Shown in pieces: positions 34,715 to 43,890 of a DNA stretch of 64,000 bases. The translations under genes were made by a program, and so were the position numbers. Positions within the stretch are counted from its first letter, which is position 1; the number at the start of each line of letters is the position of its first letter. A model generated the notes under the pieces. The model saw nothing but the letters and a program-made list of their open reading frames with translations, had not been told where the DNA came from and did no database searches. This DNA comes from Alteribacillus sp041949975 (lineage in GTDB: Bacteria > Bacillota > Bacilli > Bacillales > Marinococcaceae): contig NZ_JBHFQG010000021.1 of NCBI RefSeq assembly GCF_041949975.1, positions 7,037 to 71,036 on the forward strand. Direction: 5' to 3'.

Positions 34715-36135
34715 TTAATCCCGATGAATTTCATTTCAGTCATGTCTTCGATGGCGTATTTGACTCCTTCTCTTCCTATTCCGCTTTGTTTGACACCCCC
34801 GTATGGGTGATTGTCCTGACGGTATGTGGAAATTTCATTAATCCAGACTCCACCTGTTTCTAATCGGTCGGCTACCCGCATAGCGCGGTCGATATCCTTC
34901 GTAAACACGCCTGCCTGCAGTCCATAATTGGAGTTATTGGCATAAGCCACCGCTTCATCTTCCTTTTCAAATGGAATGACAGACACGATGGGAGCAAACA
35001 CCTCTTCCGCAATAATTTTCATGTTTTCGTCAACGTTGGTCATTATCGTTGGTGTAAGGATCGTTCCGTTTTGGTCTCCGCCCGTTTCAACGACAGCTCC
35101 TTTTGCAGCCGCATCATCAATCCAAAGCTTTGCTCGTTCTGCTTCTTCTTTATTAATCATCGGACCAATCTCTGTTTCTTCTTTCTCTGGATCACCGGTG
35201 TTTAATGCTTCTGTTTGTTTGATATATTCTTTCAGGAAGCTCTCATAAATGGGTTTTTGCACATATATTCGCTGAGCTGAAATACATACCTGACCAGAAA
35301 AAGCAAACGCACCTTTCACTAGTTCTTTCACCGCAGCTTTCATATCCGCATCAGCAAAAATAAGGTTGGGAGAATTCGAGCCTAGTTCCAGCGTTACTTT
35401 TTTAAAACCAGCGTTTTCCTGAATGCTTCTTCCGACCGGCAGGCTTCCGGTAAAGGTAATTTTATGCACTTTATTGTGAGTGACGAGCGGGCTTCCTATT
35501 TCTTTTCCTGTACCGATTAACAAATTTAATACCCCGTCTGGAAGGCCTGCTTCTTGAAATAAACGTACAAGTTTATATGCAGATATGGGTGTTTTTTCAG
35601 CAGGTTTAAAAACAATCGTATTGCCAGCTGCTATGGCCGGTGCAATTTTATGAAGCGATAAGTTCAGCGGGAAGTTAAAAGGCGTAATCGCTCCTACTAC
35701 TCCTAAAGGTTTTCGCTTGACAATGCCCATTCTATTTTCTCCGCCGATGGCAGCATCCATCGGGATGACTTCCCCTGTTATATGTTTTGCAAGCTCAGAA
35801 GAAAAACGAAGCACTTGAATCGACCGTTTAATTTCGGATCGGCTGAATGTTATAGGTTTTCCAGCTTCTTGGACAATGGTTTGGGCAAAGTCTTCAGCCT
35901 GCTCTTCTAACAAATCGGCGGCTTTTCTTAGTATATCTGCTCGTTCATGCGCCGGCATACTTTTCATGGTCGAGTGAAACGTCTCAAAGCTATTATCTAC
36001 TGCGTCGTTCAAATCGGTTTCCTTCGCTAACGCTAGTTGGGCCACTGTTTCTTGGTTATAAGGGTGAAGAACCTCCATGGTATCCCGGTTATCTTCTTTT
36101 CGTTCAATCCCATTTATAATTGAGCCAATTTGCAT
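34696..36135 (-). CDS. Aldehyde dehydrogenase
   Basis: 479-residue NAD(P)-dependent aldehyde dehydrogenase. Motifs in order: PFNFPLNLSLHKIAPA, FTGSLPVGRSI, general base in ELGSNSPN, nucleophile GQVCISAQR, and EEVFAPIVSVIPF. It resembles the lactaldehyde/sulfoacetaldehyde/glyceraldehyde group. AGGAGG is 6 bases from ATG. The thiamine-dependent synthase gene ends 16 bp upstream, so they form a two-gene operon that could handle an aldehyde linked to pyruvate or acetolactate metabolism. Confidence 0.9.
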   Translation of the reverse strand: MQIGSIINGIERKEDNRDTMEVLHPYNQETVAQLALAKETDLNDAVDNSFETFHSTMKSMPAHERADILRKAADLLEEQAEDFAQTIVQEAGKPITFSRSEIKRSIQVLRFSSELAKHITGEVIPMDAAIGGENRMGIVKRKPLGVVGAITPFNFPLNLSLHKIAPAIAAGNTIVFKPAEKTPISAYKLVRLFQEAGLPDGVLNLLIGTGKEIGSPLVTHNKVHKITFTGSLPVGRSIQENAGFKKVTLELGSNSPNLIFADADMKAAVKELVKGAFAFSGQVCISAQRIYVQKPIYESFLKEYIKQTEALNTGDPEKEETEIGPMINKEEAERAKLWIDDAAAKGAVVETGGDQNGTILTPTIMTNVDENMKIIAEEVFAPIVSVIPFEKEDEAVAYANNSNYGLQAGVFTKDIDRAMRVADRLETGGVWINEISTYRQDNHPYGGVKQSGIGREGVKYAIEDMTEMKFIGIKLNTGE

Positions 36136-36150
36136 ATTTATCCTCCTGTA

Positions 36151-37782
36151 TCAGCAAATAATATCTCCTAATTTTTCCGTTAATTTCATGTTCTCGCTGT
36201 AATCAACCGCACAATCGATAAGTACAGGTTTATTCATGGCAACCGCTTTTTCCAGCAGCGGTTTTAAATCATCTGCTTTTTCCACCTGCAGTGCTTCAAA
36301 TCCATAAGAAGAAGCGAGCTGTACAAAATCAGGGTTTCCAAATTTAATATAGGCCGGGCGGTTAAAGTTCCTCATTTGGTGCCATTCAATTAATCCAAAG
36401 CCTTCATCTCTCCATAACAATACGATGATCGGGAGATTTAACCGTTTGGCTGTTTCTAATTCAGCGCTTGTCATTTGAAATGCTCCGTCCCCGCAAACGG
36501 CTACAACGGTTCGGTCTGGATGGACCATTTTTGCGGCGATGGCACCAGGAACAGCAACCCCCATGGAGGCCAGTCCGTTCGAAATAAGGCATGTATTCGG
36601 TTCGTACGTATGATACATTCTAGCCATCCACATCTTATGAGCTCCGACATCTGAAATCACGATATCTTCTTTATTCATAACGTCCCGCAGATCGGAAATG
36701 ATTTTTTGAGGTTTTACAGGAAAAGCTGTATCCTTTTTAAATTCTTCTAGTTCATCGAGCGCCTGTTTTCGAACGTCCAATACCCAATCGTTATCTCGAT
36801 CCTTCGGCTGTAAAGATTGATTGAGCTTTGCCAGATTGAGCTTCATATCGCCGACAACATTTAATGCAGCCGGATAATGAGCATCGGTTTCTGCTTCCTG
36901 GGTATCGATGTGTAAAATGGGGACTTTGCCTTCTGGGTTCCAATTTTTTGGAGGATATTCAGCCATATCAAAACCGATGGCAATAATTAAATCGGCTCCG
37001 CTAAATCCGCATGTGATATAATCTTTGCCGCCTATACCTGCCGTTAATAAGCTTCGTTCGTCTTCCCAGGATAAGGCTCCTTTTCCCATAAACGAATGAA
37101 CAACAGGGATATTTGTTTTATCAACGAGTGCGCGCAAACTCTTTGCTGCCTCCCCTCTTGTTACTCCGTTTCCTGCTAATATAAGCGGATGATGAGCTTT
37201 TTCGATCAGGGAAGCCGCCTTTACTATCACCTCGCTGCCAGCTTGGGTTAACGTGTGTTCTGTTTTTTCTAACGGGGACGCGTCAATCTGCATGCTCGCT
37301 ATATCTTCTGGCACATCAATATGAGCGGCTCCTTTTTTAGCCGCTGTGGCAACCTGAAATGCTTTTCTTATCACTTCCGGCACCGTTTCTCCTTTTTTAA
37401 TTTGCGTGCTCCATTTGGTTACAGGATCATATACCGAGACTAAATCATAGTACTGATGAGAAATTTTATGCTGCCGGTATAATCCTGCCTGCCCCGTTAT
37501 CGCAACAATCGGGTTTAAATCCATATTGCTGTTGGCAACCCCTGTTAAAAGATTCGTTGCTCCTGGTCCTAGCGTCGCTAAACAGACCCCCGGCTTTCCT
37601 GTTAATCTTCCGTAAGTACCAGCTATAAAAGCTGCCCCGGTTTCGTGTCTTGTGACAATAAATTCAATGCTGGAATCAAGTAACGCATCCATGATGTCTA
37701 TGTTTTCTTCACCTGGCACGCCAAACATGTATTCGACGCCTTCTTTTTCTAAACATTTTATGATCAATTCTGATACTTTCAC
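36151..37782 (-). CDS. alsS: Acetolactate synthase, catabolic type
   Basis: 543-residue thiamine diphosphate enzyme that joins two pyruvates to 2-acetolactate. Conserved blocks: FGVPGEENIDIMDAL, RHETGAAFIAGTYGR, the thiamine-binding GDGAFQMTSAELETA-x-N pattern, and no FAD-only features; overall similar to AlsS/BudB. The start at 37782 (GTG) is chosen for its spacing to AAGGG; a GTG three codons earlier is too close. No acetolactate decarboxylase is adjacent; an aldehyde dehydrogenase follows instead. Confidence 0.85.
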   Translation of the reverse strand: MKVSELIIKCLEKEGVEYMFGVPGEENIDIMDALLDSSIEFIVTRHETGAAFIAGTYGRLTGKPGVCLATLGPGATNLLTGVANSNMDLNPIVAITGQAGLYRQHKISHQYYDLVSVYDPVTKWSTQIKKGETVPEVIRKAFQVATAAKKGAAHIDVPEDIASMQIDASPLEKTEHTLTQAGSEVIVKAASLIEKAHHPLILAGNGVTRGEAAKSLRALVDKTNIPVVHSFMGKGALSWEDERSLLTAGIGGKDYITCGFSGADLIIAIGFDMAEYPPKNWNPEGKVPILHIDTQEAETDAHYPAALNVVGDMKLNLAKLNQSLQPKDRDNDWVLDVRKQALDELEEFKKDTAFPVKPQKIISDLRDVMNKEDIVISDVGAHKMWMARMYHTYEPNTCLISNGLASMGVAVPGAIAAKMVHPDRTVVAVCGDGAFQMTSAELETAKRLNLPIIVLLWRDEGFGLIEWHQMRNFNRPAYIKFGNPDFVQLASSYGFEALQVEKADDLKPLLEKAVAMNKPVLIDCAVDYSENMKLTEKLGDIIC

Positions 37783-37983
37783 GTCACACACCCTTTTTAG
37801 TTTAAGGTCCTGTACGCTTAGTATTTTCTGTAATAAACCATATTTTTAAACGATTATTTTCAAAAGATTTGTTTTTGCATTAATGTTCCCTGTCATCACA
37901 AATACTGCGAACACTTAAAAAAGGTGGCAAGAATCAGCTTCATCTTCTTCAAACCAAGAATGAGTACAGGGGTTTTTGTTCAA

Positions 37984-38026
37984 AAAAATCGTACCCAGCC
38001 TTAAACTAGCTGGATACGATTTTTTA
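37984..38026 (-). terminator. Terminator after the 29-residue peptide gene
   Basis: AAATCGTAcCCAGC / GCTGGaTACGATTT stem with A/T tracts on both sides. Confidence 0.75.
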
Positions 38027-38113
38027 ATAGCCTCTTCGTCTTCGTGTTAATAATCGTTTTCCATATCGAAACAAATATCCAATTATCGCTGTTTTTATAA
38101 ATTTTTTTATCAT
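38024..38113 (-). CDS. 29-residue basic peptide
   Basis: ATG 38113 with AGGGAGGAAAG upstream; MIKKFIKTAIIGYLFRYGKR plus a LLTRRRRGY tail. Amphipathic/hydrophobic start and highly basic end; a terminator follows immediately. Could be a membrane-associated peptide. Unknown family. Confidence 0.5.
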   Translation of the reverse strand: MIKKFIKTAIIGYLFRYGKRLLTRRRRGY

Positions 38114-38137
38114 ATTGCTTTCCTCCCTGCTGGGTGG

Positions 38138-38338
38138 TTATTTTTTTAAATTTTTATCGATTCCCGCCTGGATTTCTTTGTTTTTCTTATGATCCTTTTC
38201 TCTTTCTTTTTCTACTTCAATTTTCTTTTCCACGCTTCTTTTATATTCTTCTTGGGTGACGCCGTGGGATTTGTGCATGCTTTTTTCTAAGTTCTCTGTT
38301 GTTTCGAGATGATGGTTTGATTTTTTTTCGTCTGTCAT
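38138..38338 (-). CDS. Small charged protein, unknown
   Basis: 66 residues, mostly Lys, Glu, His, Asn; helical and soluble (SVEKKIEVEKEREKDHKKNKEI). AAGGAGGC precedes the ATG. It lies 25 bp upstream of the 29-residue gene on the same strand, so they may be cotranscribed. Confidence 0.65.
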   Translation of the reverse strand: MTDEKKSNHHLETTENLEKSMHKSHGVTQEEYKRSVEKKIEVEKEREKDHKKNKEIQAGIDKNLKK

Positions 38339-38460
38339 GATGTATTGCCTCCTTCTTTGTTTTTACTATTCCTGATTTTTTCAAGCTTTAAACCTGTAAC
38401 GCTTCTCAAAAAAACAGGCTTTCTGTAGAATGGTGATCAAGGTGGAAAGGAGAGAAAACA

Positions 38461-39355
38461 TGGAACGTATTCGTATTTCAGAGGATTTGTCCTTTTCTTC
38501 TGTCATTCATGGTTTATGGAGATTGGATGAATGGAAGCTTTCAACAAAAGAGCTGCAGGTTTTGACTCGAGTGGAACATAGAACAAGGCATTACTACATT
38601 TGATCATGCAGATATTTATGGAAGCTACACCTGTGAGGAAATTTTTGGAGAGGTGTTAAAAGAAAAGCTAACTCTTCGAAAGAAGATGGAGCTCGTTACA
38701 AAGTGCGGCATCGTCCTGCCCTCTGAGAACCGCCCCGAGCATAGAACGCATCATTACCATACAAGCAAAAGCCATATTATTGCGTCTGCAGAGCGTTCGC
38801 TTCAAAACCTACGTACGGATTATATTGACACCCTGCTTATTCATCGACCTGACCCACTAATACATCCCGCTGAAATTGCAGATGCGTTTAATGTATAAAG
38901 AAGGGAAAGTACGCACATTTGGGGTTTCTAACTTCAAACCACACCAGCTTCGCATGATGGAAGCACACATGGATATGAACCTCGTTACGAATCAAGTGGA
39001 AGTGTCTGCTTATACACTCGAAAACATATGGGACGGTACCCTCGATTATGCGTAGAAAAAAATATGCCTTTGATGGTCTAGTCGCCGCTCGCAGGAGGAA
39101 AAATCTTTACGAGCTCCGATGATAAAGCTATTCGGATTCGACAGGCAGCTGAAAAAGCAGCCTCAGAAATAGGAGCTTCTTCTATCGATGAAGTACTACG
39201 CCTGGATTTTTCAGCATCCAGCTAAAGTTATGCCAATTACAGGCTCTCATAAAAAACATCGCATTGAAGCGGCGCTTCGCGGCAGTGAATACACTCTTCC
39301 CCGCGATCAGTGGTTTGAGATTCTGCATGCTTCAATGGGCCATGATGTTCCTTGA
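38461..39355 (+). pseudogene. Aldo/keto reductase pseudogene
   Basis: Pieces of one aldo/keto reductase in changing frames: MERIRISEDLSFSSVIHGLW, then LEWNIEQGITTFDHADIYGSY, ERSLQNLRTDYIDTLLIHRPD, a second shift to YKEGKVRTFGVSNFKPHQL, TAG stops in TLDYA*KKMPLMV*SPLAGG, and final ITGSHKKHRIEAAL. At least three frameshifts and two stops, so inactive. Closest to the YdhF-type oxidoreductases. The stops are TAG, not TGA, so recoding is not an explanation. Confidence 0.85.
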
Positions 39356-39376
39356 TTTACTTATAAGTTATAGTAC

Positions 39377-39416
39377 TAAAAAGCTGTCCGGCTGCAAAAC
39401 CGGACAGCCTTTTTGT
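39377..39416 (-). terminator. Terminator between the decayed reductase and the YitW-like gene
   Basis: AGGCTGTCCGG / CCGGACAGC-type perfect stem with A and T tracts at both sides; probably bidirectional. Confidence 0.85.
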
Positions 39417-39417
39417 A

Positions 39418-39750
39418 TCAATTTTCCGGAACCCCGAGGGCAATTTTTGCATAGCGGGACATTTTGCTTTTATCCCATGGCGGATTCCATACGATTTCTA
39501 CGTCAATTTCATTAATTTCTCCAAATTCCTGAAGCTCTTTTAGAGCCGATTTAATATCATTGACAATTGTTCCGGCAAGTGGGCATCCCATTGCTGTCAG
39601 CGTCATTGTAACAAACACATTGTTCTTTTCATCAAGGTCCACCCCGTAAACAAGCCCTAAGTTTATAATGTCCACACCAAGTTCGGGGTCAATGACATTT
39701 TCAAGCTCTGCATAAATGCGGTCAATCAGTTCTTGTTTTTCTTCAGACAT
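39418..39750 (-). CDS. yitW: MIP18/SufT-family iron-sulfur assembly protein (YitW-like)
   Basis: 110 residues. The DUF59 motif DPELGVDIINLGLVYGV and the conserved TAMGCPLAGTI Cys are present. The family helps mature 4Fe-4S proteins in the cytosol. GGAGGTGAAC precedes ATG. Monocistronic. Confidence 0.9.
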   Translation of the reverse strand: MSEEKQELIDRIYAELENVIDPELGVDIINLGLVYGVDLDEKNNVFVTMTLTAMGCPLAGTIVNDIKSALKELQEFGEINEIDVEIVWNPPWDKSKMSRYAKIALGVPEN

Positions 39751-39986
39751 CCGTTCACCTCCTGCTTTGCCTTATCTTTACTGTACCAAATATTCTGGTT
39801 TTTCTAAATGACTTTGCATTTTTTCATTCTTATCTCTATGCCTACCGCTTGTCCTTGTAGTATACTATTTCTTGTTATGTGACATGCATTTTATTTGATA
39901 ATAATACCCGGTTCCCTATATAGTAAAACGTATGGCACCGGATTCATTTCAATAAGTACTGAACGATTAAATGGGAGGGAAAATTA

Positions 39987-40358
39987 TTGATATGGCCCAT
40001 CGCTTTACTAGGAATTTTCTTTATTGTGGTTTTTTATAGACGATGGATACCGGTCCCAGGTATAAAGTGTGCACCGCTGCCAAAAAAGCTTACAGCAGAT
40101 ATGGTTATTCTTGATATCAGGGATTACCAGGAGGCCGACCGCTATCCAGTAAAAGGTGCTTATACTTTGCCGTATCCGTATTTAAAGCGCTATTTGGACA
40201 CGATTAATTCCAATAAGATATTTCTTGTTGCTCCGGACAAAGTGTCCAAAAATCTAAGTATTCGTCTCCTGCAAAAACACGGCATCACTGTCAGCAATTT
40301 TGCCGTTGTTCGTGGAGACCGCCATGCCTCCCAGCCGATAAAAGCCCACTGCAGCTAG
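39987..40358 (+). CDS. Membrane-anchored rhodanese-like protein without catalytic Cys
   Basis: 123 residues, TTG start with GGGAGGG upstream. A single N-terminal membrane helix (about 3-17) carries a rhodanese-fold domain: MVILDIRDYQEADRYPVKGAYTLPY. The active-site loop that should read C-x2-G-x-R-S is APDKVSKNLS, so the sulfur-carrying Cys is Ala. It is therefore not a sulfurtransferase and may bind a partner or ligand instead. Confidence 0.7.
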   Translation: MIWPIALLGIFFIVVFYRRWIPVPGIKCAPLPKKLTADMVILDIRDYQEADRYPVKGAYTLPYPYLKRYLDTINSNKIFLVAPDKVSKNLSIRLLQKHGITVSNFAVVRGDRHASQPIKAHCS

Positions 40359-40404
40359 AAAAGGATGGTTGATTGAGCGGGCATCCGACGGATGGATATT
40401 GGCT

Positions 40405-40515
40405 CATTGGTAACGGACACAGGTTCAGACGTAATCGCGGACAGAGATTCCATTATTTGCTGAAAAACGCTACCATCAGGCCTTCCCTTTTTTATTTAAA
40501 GGAACGGAATGAATG
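40405..40515. repeat. Foldback-family fragment
   Basis: GGTAACGGACACAGGTTCAG, GCGGACAGAGATTCCATTATT and GGAACGGAATG belong to the same dispersed family but are degenerate. Confidence 0.4.
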
Positions 40516-40548
40516 TCAGCGCCGTACCCGAAACAGCGCCCGAGCGAA

Positions 40549-40915
40549 GCTGTCTCAAAAAGCCCTGTATGGTAAACAGCCGGTCGCACGAACGGCTGTT
40601 TTGCTTAGATTTCTTTTTTCTGAAAAGGAGTTCCCTCACAAAGCGGCGCCTCTCGCTCGATTTGACTTTCTCGAGCAGGAGCTACCGCAACACCCCTGAA
40701 ATCAAAGTAAACATGACTTCAAAATCCTTTATTGGCTACCGTTCCTCCTCGCTTGCTCCTGACCGGGTTCTAAGATCCGTTCTTGATGACCGTTTCTCCA
40801 TTCTTCCTCCGGTTCCACCTTGGCAAGATCCTTACTTAGCGAAGGTGGCACAGCGTACTAATCATATGCATTACTTCAAGAAAGAAAATCAGGTTAACTT
40901 CATTCTGAGACAATC
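40549..40915. mobile_element. MITE-like element, copy 1 (TTGTCTCAAAA ends)
   Basis: Left end GCTGTCTCAAAAAG and right end TTCTGAGACAATC are imperfect inverted repeats. Inside is the hairpin AACAGCCG / CGGCTGTT, as in the copy at 50226-50510. It lies directly upstream of ablB, where lysine aminomutase is expected. No coding sequence. Confidence 0.65.
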
Positions 40916-41019
40916 CCTTTTGCCTTATTATTTCCCCTTCTAAACCCATGTTTTCCCTCGTATATATAGTACGACACGCCGGCATCAGATCGGTCATTTT
41001 GGAAAACTGGGGGGCTATC

Positions 41020-41871
41020 ATGAATCAGCTCACAAAGCGCTTTCCGTTGGTTTTAACGAATTATATGGATATTGAACCATTTAGCGAGCGTATAAAAATT
41101 TATGCGCTGCCAAAGGAAGAAGAAATGCCTCTGTTTCTTCAATCCTTAAAACGAGTTGCAATAGCCAAGCAATGCGGTAAACTGATTTTATATGTAAAAA
41201 AACAGGATCGAACGAGGAAATCATTAAAACTTTTTCAGCTTGAAGGGGCTATTAAAGGTTTTTTTCAAGGAGAAGATGCATTTATTTATTCGTTATTTCT
41301 AAACCGATCCCGAAGCCGTACAGTAGATGCTACCCGGGAAAAATGGGTGATGGAGCAGGCGGCAAAAGTGACCAAAAAAGCAGGCAGACCGCTTCTGCCC
41401 GCTAATTATACGATGCGCCGCCCCACCGAGAAAGATGCCGAAGAAATGTCTCGGTTATACCGTTCGGTTTTTAAAACCTATCCGACCCCAATGCATGACC
41501 CGGAATTTATCCGGGATGTGATGAAAAACCAGGTTTTTTTTACAGTTATAGAGCATAAAGGCCGGATTATCAGTGCCTGTTCGGTAGATGTTCTCCCAGC
41601 GTTTCAATCAGCCGAAATGAGTGACTGCGCTACAATGGAAGAACACCGTAACCGCGGGCTGCTCTCCTACCAATTTTCTTTTTTAATTCGGCTGATGCAG
41701 AAAAAAGGCTTATGGACGCTGTTTTCGTATTCTCGTTCTCTTTCGCTTGGCATGAATGTAGTGAACGTCTATCATGGATTTACTTATGGAGGACGAATGA
41801 TCTGCAACAGCAACATTTCCGGCCAGCTTGAGTCGATGAATATTTGGTACAAACAGCTTCGCAGAACGTAA
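41020..41871 (+). CDS. ablB: Putative beta-lysine N-acetyltransferase AblB
   Basis: 283-residue GNAT-type acetyltransferase that would make the osmolyte N-epsilon-acetyl-beta-lysine. Recognisable are the N-terminal DYMDIEPFSERIKIY-like region and C-terminal GNAT core AEMSDCATMEEHRNRGLLSYQ, with SRSLSLGMNVVNVYHGFTYGGRM. ATG 41020 follows CTGGGGGG. The normal partner, lysine 2,3-aminomutase (ablA), is missing just upstream; that space holds a MITE. It may be expressed from elsewhere or the operon may have been broken. Confidence 0.85.
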   Translation: MNQLTKRFPLVLTNYMDIEPFSERIKIYALPKEEEMPLFLQSLKRVAIAKQCGKLILYVKKQDRTRKSLKLFQLEGAIKGFFQGEDAFIYSLFLNRSRSRTVDATREKWVMEQAAKVTKKAGRPLLPANYTMRRPTEKDAEEMSRLYRSVFKTYPTPMHDPEFIRDVMKNQVFFTVIEHKGRIISACSVDVLPAFQSAEMSDCATMEEHRNRGLLSYQFSFLIRLMQKKGLWTLFSYSRSLSLGMNVVNVYHGFTYGGRMICNSNISGQLESMNIWYKQLRRT

Positions 41872-41875
41872 TCTT

Positions 41876-43849
41876 TTACAGCCACTGAAACTCTTGGCCC
41901 CAGCTCTCTCTAGCAAGGCGTTCGATCTCTTCTACATTTTTTTCGTCAACCGCAAAGGAATCACCTTGTTCATAAGGGTTGTAATGAAAAGCATACAACC
42001 GTGAAACAAATTCATGAAATGGAAGAGAAGATTCTCCTTCGATCTCATCATGTCCCTGAACTGCAGGTTCAATGCCCTGCCCCCAATTTTGAGAACTGTC
42101 ATTGTTAGGATTATAAAAATACACGCGGTAATTCCCTTCAGGGTCTTGTGCAATCCGTTGAATAGTTATCGCGTGAAACCCTAAAAAGTTCCCATAAACA
42201 GTAGTAATAGCGATCCCTACTGGATTTGGATAAATCATTTCATGGCCTTCATTATATTCCGGATGATGCGTTGCATAAAACAACCTCACAAATCCCTGAT
42301 AATCTACGATATTCTGCGTATTATGCTGAAATACTTTGCTGAAGCCTTTAGGAATCCAGTCCCCGTAAAACGCTGGATTCACCCATTTATGAGGGTCATC
42401 TCCTCTAAATTGTACACGTCGAACCATTTCCGCATAAATTCTATCTAAATGAGGGACCAGCACGAGCGACACGGGATCTAACTCTTCATGCAGCTCCGGC
42501 GCAAGCCCTCCTGGCAAATTCTTTGAGTGAATCGGCTGACCTTCAAAGTTGATATCAATGTCCCCATCACGCGCTGCTCTTGGGATTAATTCGAGCAAAT
42601 ATCCTGGAGCATGGATGGACCACAAGCTTAAAGCCCTTGCGCTTTGACAGGTTGGATTCAACCCTTGCCCTATTCCAAGCGGCTGACCGAGTACACTCAT
42701 TACGCCTGCTACTAATATATCGTTTGCAGTGAGTCCTTCCTTTTTGCTATGCGTCACATCCATTAGCGTATTACGAACATCCTGAAGAATATCCAGTTCA
42801 ATTAACCGTCTTAATCCGGGTTTTACAGGAGTTTGTGACAACACCCCCCGTTCTAAAAGGCATGCCAGGCCGTACATCGATTGTCTTGTAGGTATGTGAA
42901 CCGCAACTTTAATTAATTGCTTTACCATGTCATAATGTTCTTCGAGATGTGAATAGGCGCTATCACTCAGCCCCAATGCATTTTTCATCATTTCTTTCTT
43001 TTCTTTCCGGCACAAATGCCGCAGTAATATAACATGATAAGGAGAAACAAGTCCAGTATCGTGCAAGGAGTCACCGAATGCTTTTGCTTCGTCTTCAAGT
43101 TCTTCATCACTTAATTCTTTTAGCTGCTGCCTGTATTGTCCATAATCCTCATGTTCTCTGCTTAATGGGGTAAGCGTAGAAATAGCATAATGAAAACGCT
43201 CGATTTCCTTTCTGTCTTCTTCTTCAACATCTTCATGCATCAGTTGTTCCGCTTTTCGAATCATTAAACGAATGCGGTTGGTCATGATCGGACGCTGTAC
43301 GGTGAGTCGTTTGATTTCTGAAATAAGCGTGCTCGAAATGGACTTGAGCGTCAACTCATCCACAACCAGCTCGAACAGCCGCTGCGCTCTTTCTGTTTCT
43401 TTTCCTTGTTCGTCTCCGTCTTCCTCTACTTCTTCTGGAAAAATAAAATCTAGATTGTTTGCCATGACCTCGTTTAAATATTCATTTGCTTCTTCTGCTG
43501 TAACGTTAGAATGAGTATATTTTTCTTTTGCAAGCGCCAGCATACGAAGTTCGCTCAAGAGCGCCACAATCGATTCGACGCCATCTACCCGTAAAGAGCC
43601 GTTCACTAACGCCGGCTGCAGTTTAGATGGGTCTTCCCACGCCCCCCCTTCAAACAAACCAGCTTCTTCGAATTTCGGCGCATATTCATATAACTTCCTT
43701 ATACCTTCTCGTGTTTCCGCTAACTTTTTCGCCACTTGAAACACATGATTTTGATACATTTCTTTTGCATACGGTGCTGCCTGATTTAAATTATTAAACG
43801 CAGCTTCAAATGTGCTTGATACTCCACCAGTATTCATTTGTACGGCCAT
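41876..43849 (-). CDS. Large protein with papain-like C-H-N signature, unknown
   Basis: 657 residues, no signal peptide or membrane helix. The N-terminal two thirds are helical. The C-terminal part has a probable cysteine-hydrolase/transglutaminase triad: GLNPT-C401-QSARALSLW, GFH559AITIQ, and a YN580PNND turn. I do not recognise a named family; the triad is deduced from motif shape. It is directly downstream (41 bp) of an ATP-grasp ligase on the same strand, suggesting a ligase-hydrolase or peptide-tailoring pair. The 3' end is 4 bp from convergent ablB. Confidence 0.65.
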   Translation of the reverse strand: MAVQMNTGGVSSTFEAAFNNLNQAAPYAKEMYQNHVFQVAKKLAETREGIRKLYEYAPKFEEAGLFEGGAWEDPSKLQPALVNGSLRVDGVESIVALLSELRMLALAKEKYTHSNVTAEEANEYLNEVMANNLDFIFPEEVEEDGDEQGKETERAQRLFELVVDELTLKSISSTLISEIKRLTVQRPIMTNRIRLMIRKAEQLMHEDVEEEDRKEIERFHYAISTLTPLSREHEDYGQYRQQLKELSDEELEDEAKAFGDSLHDTGLVSPYHVILLRHLCRKEKKEMMKNALGLSDSAYSHLEEHYDMVKQLIKVAVHIPTRQSMYGLACLLERGVLSQTPVKPGLRRLIELDILQDVRNTLMDVTHSKKEGLTANDILVAGVMSVLGQPLGIGQGLNPTCQSARALSLWSIHAPGYLLELIPRAARDGDIDINFEGQPIHSKNLPGGLAPELHEELDPVSLVLVPHLDRIYAEMVRRVQFRGDDPHKWVNPAFYGDWIPKGFSKVFQHNTQNIVDYQGFVRLFYATHHPEYNEGHEMIYPNPVGIAITTVYGNFLGFHAITIQRIAQDPEGNYRVYFYNPNNDSSQNWGQGIEPAVQGHDEIEGESSLPFHEFVSRLYAFHYNPYEQGDSFAVDEKNVEEIERLARESWGQEFQWL

Positions 43850-43890
43850 ACCTTTCCCACCTTTGCTTCATCAATTTTTTGTATATTTAC

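Noticed and set aside
34552..34863. Plus-strand open frame of about 100 codons with repeated FQL/FSALL
   Set aside because: It is produced by the TTCAGC array and then runs antisense through the aldehyde dehydrogenase gene.
38461..39355. Aldo/keto reductase as a recoded gene
   Set aside because: Interrupted by TAG codons and at least three frameshifts; ordinary decay.
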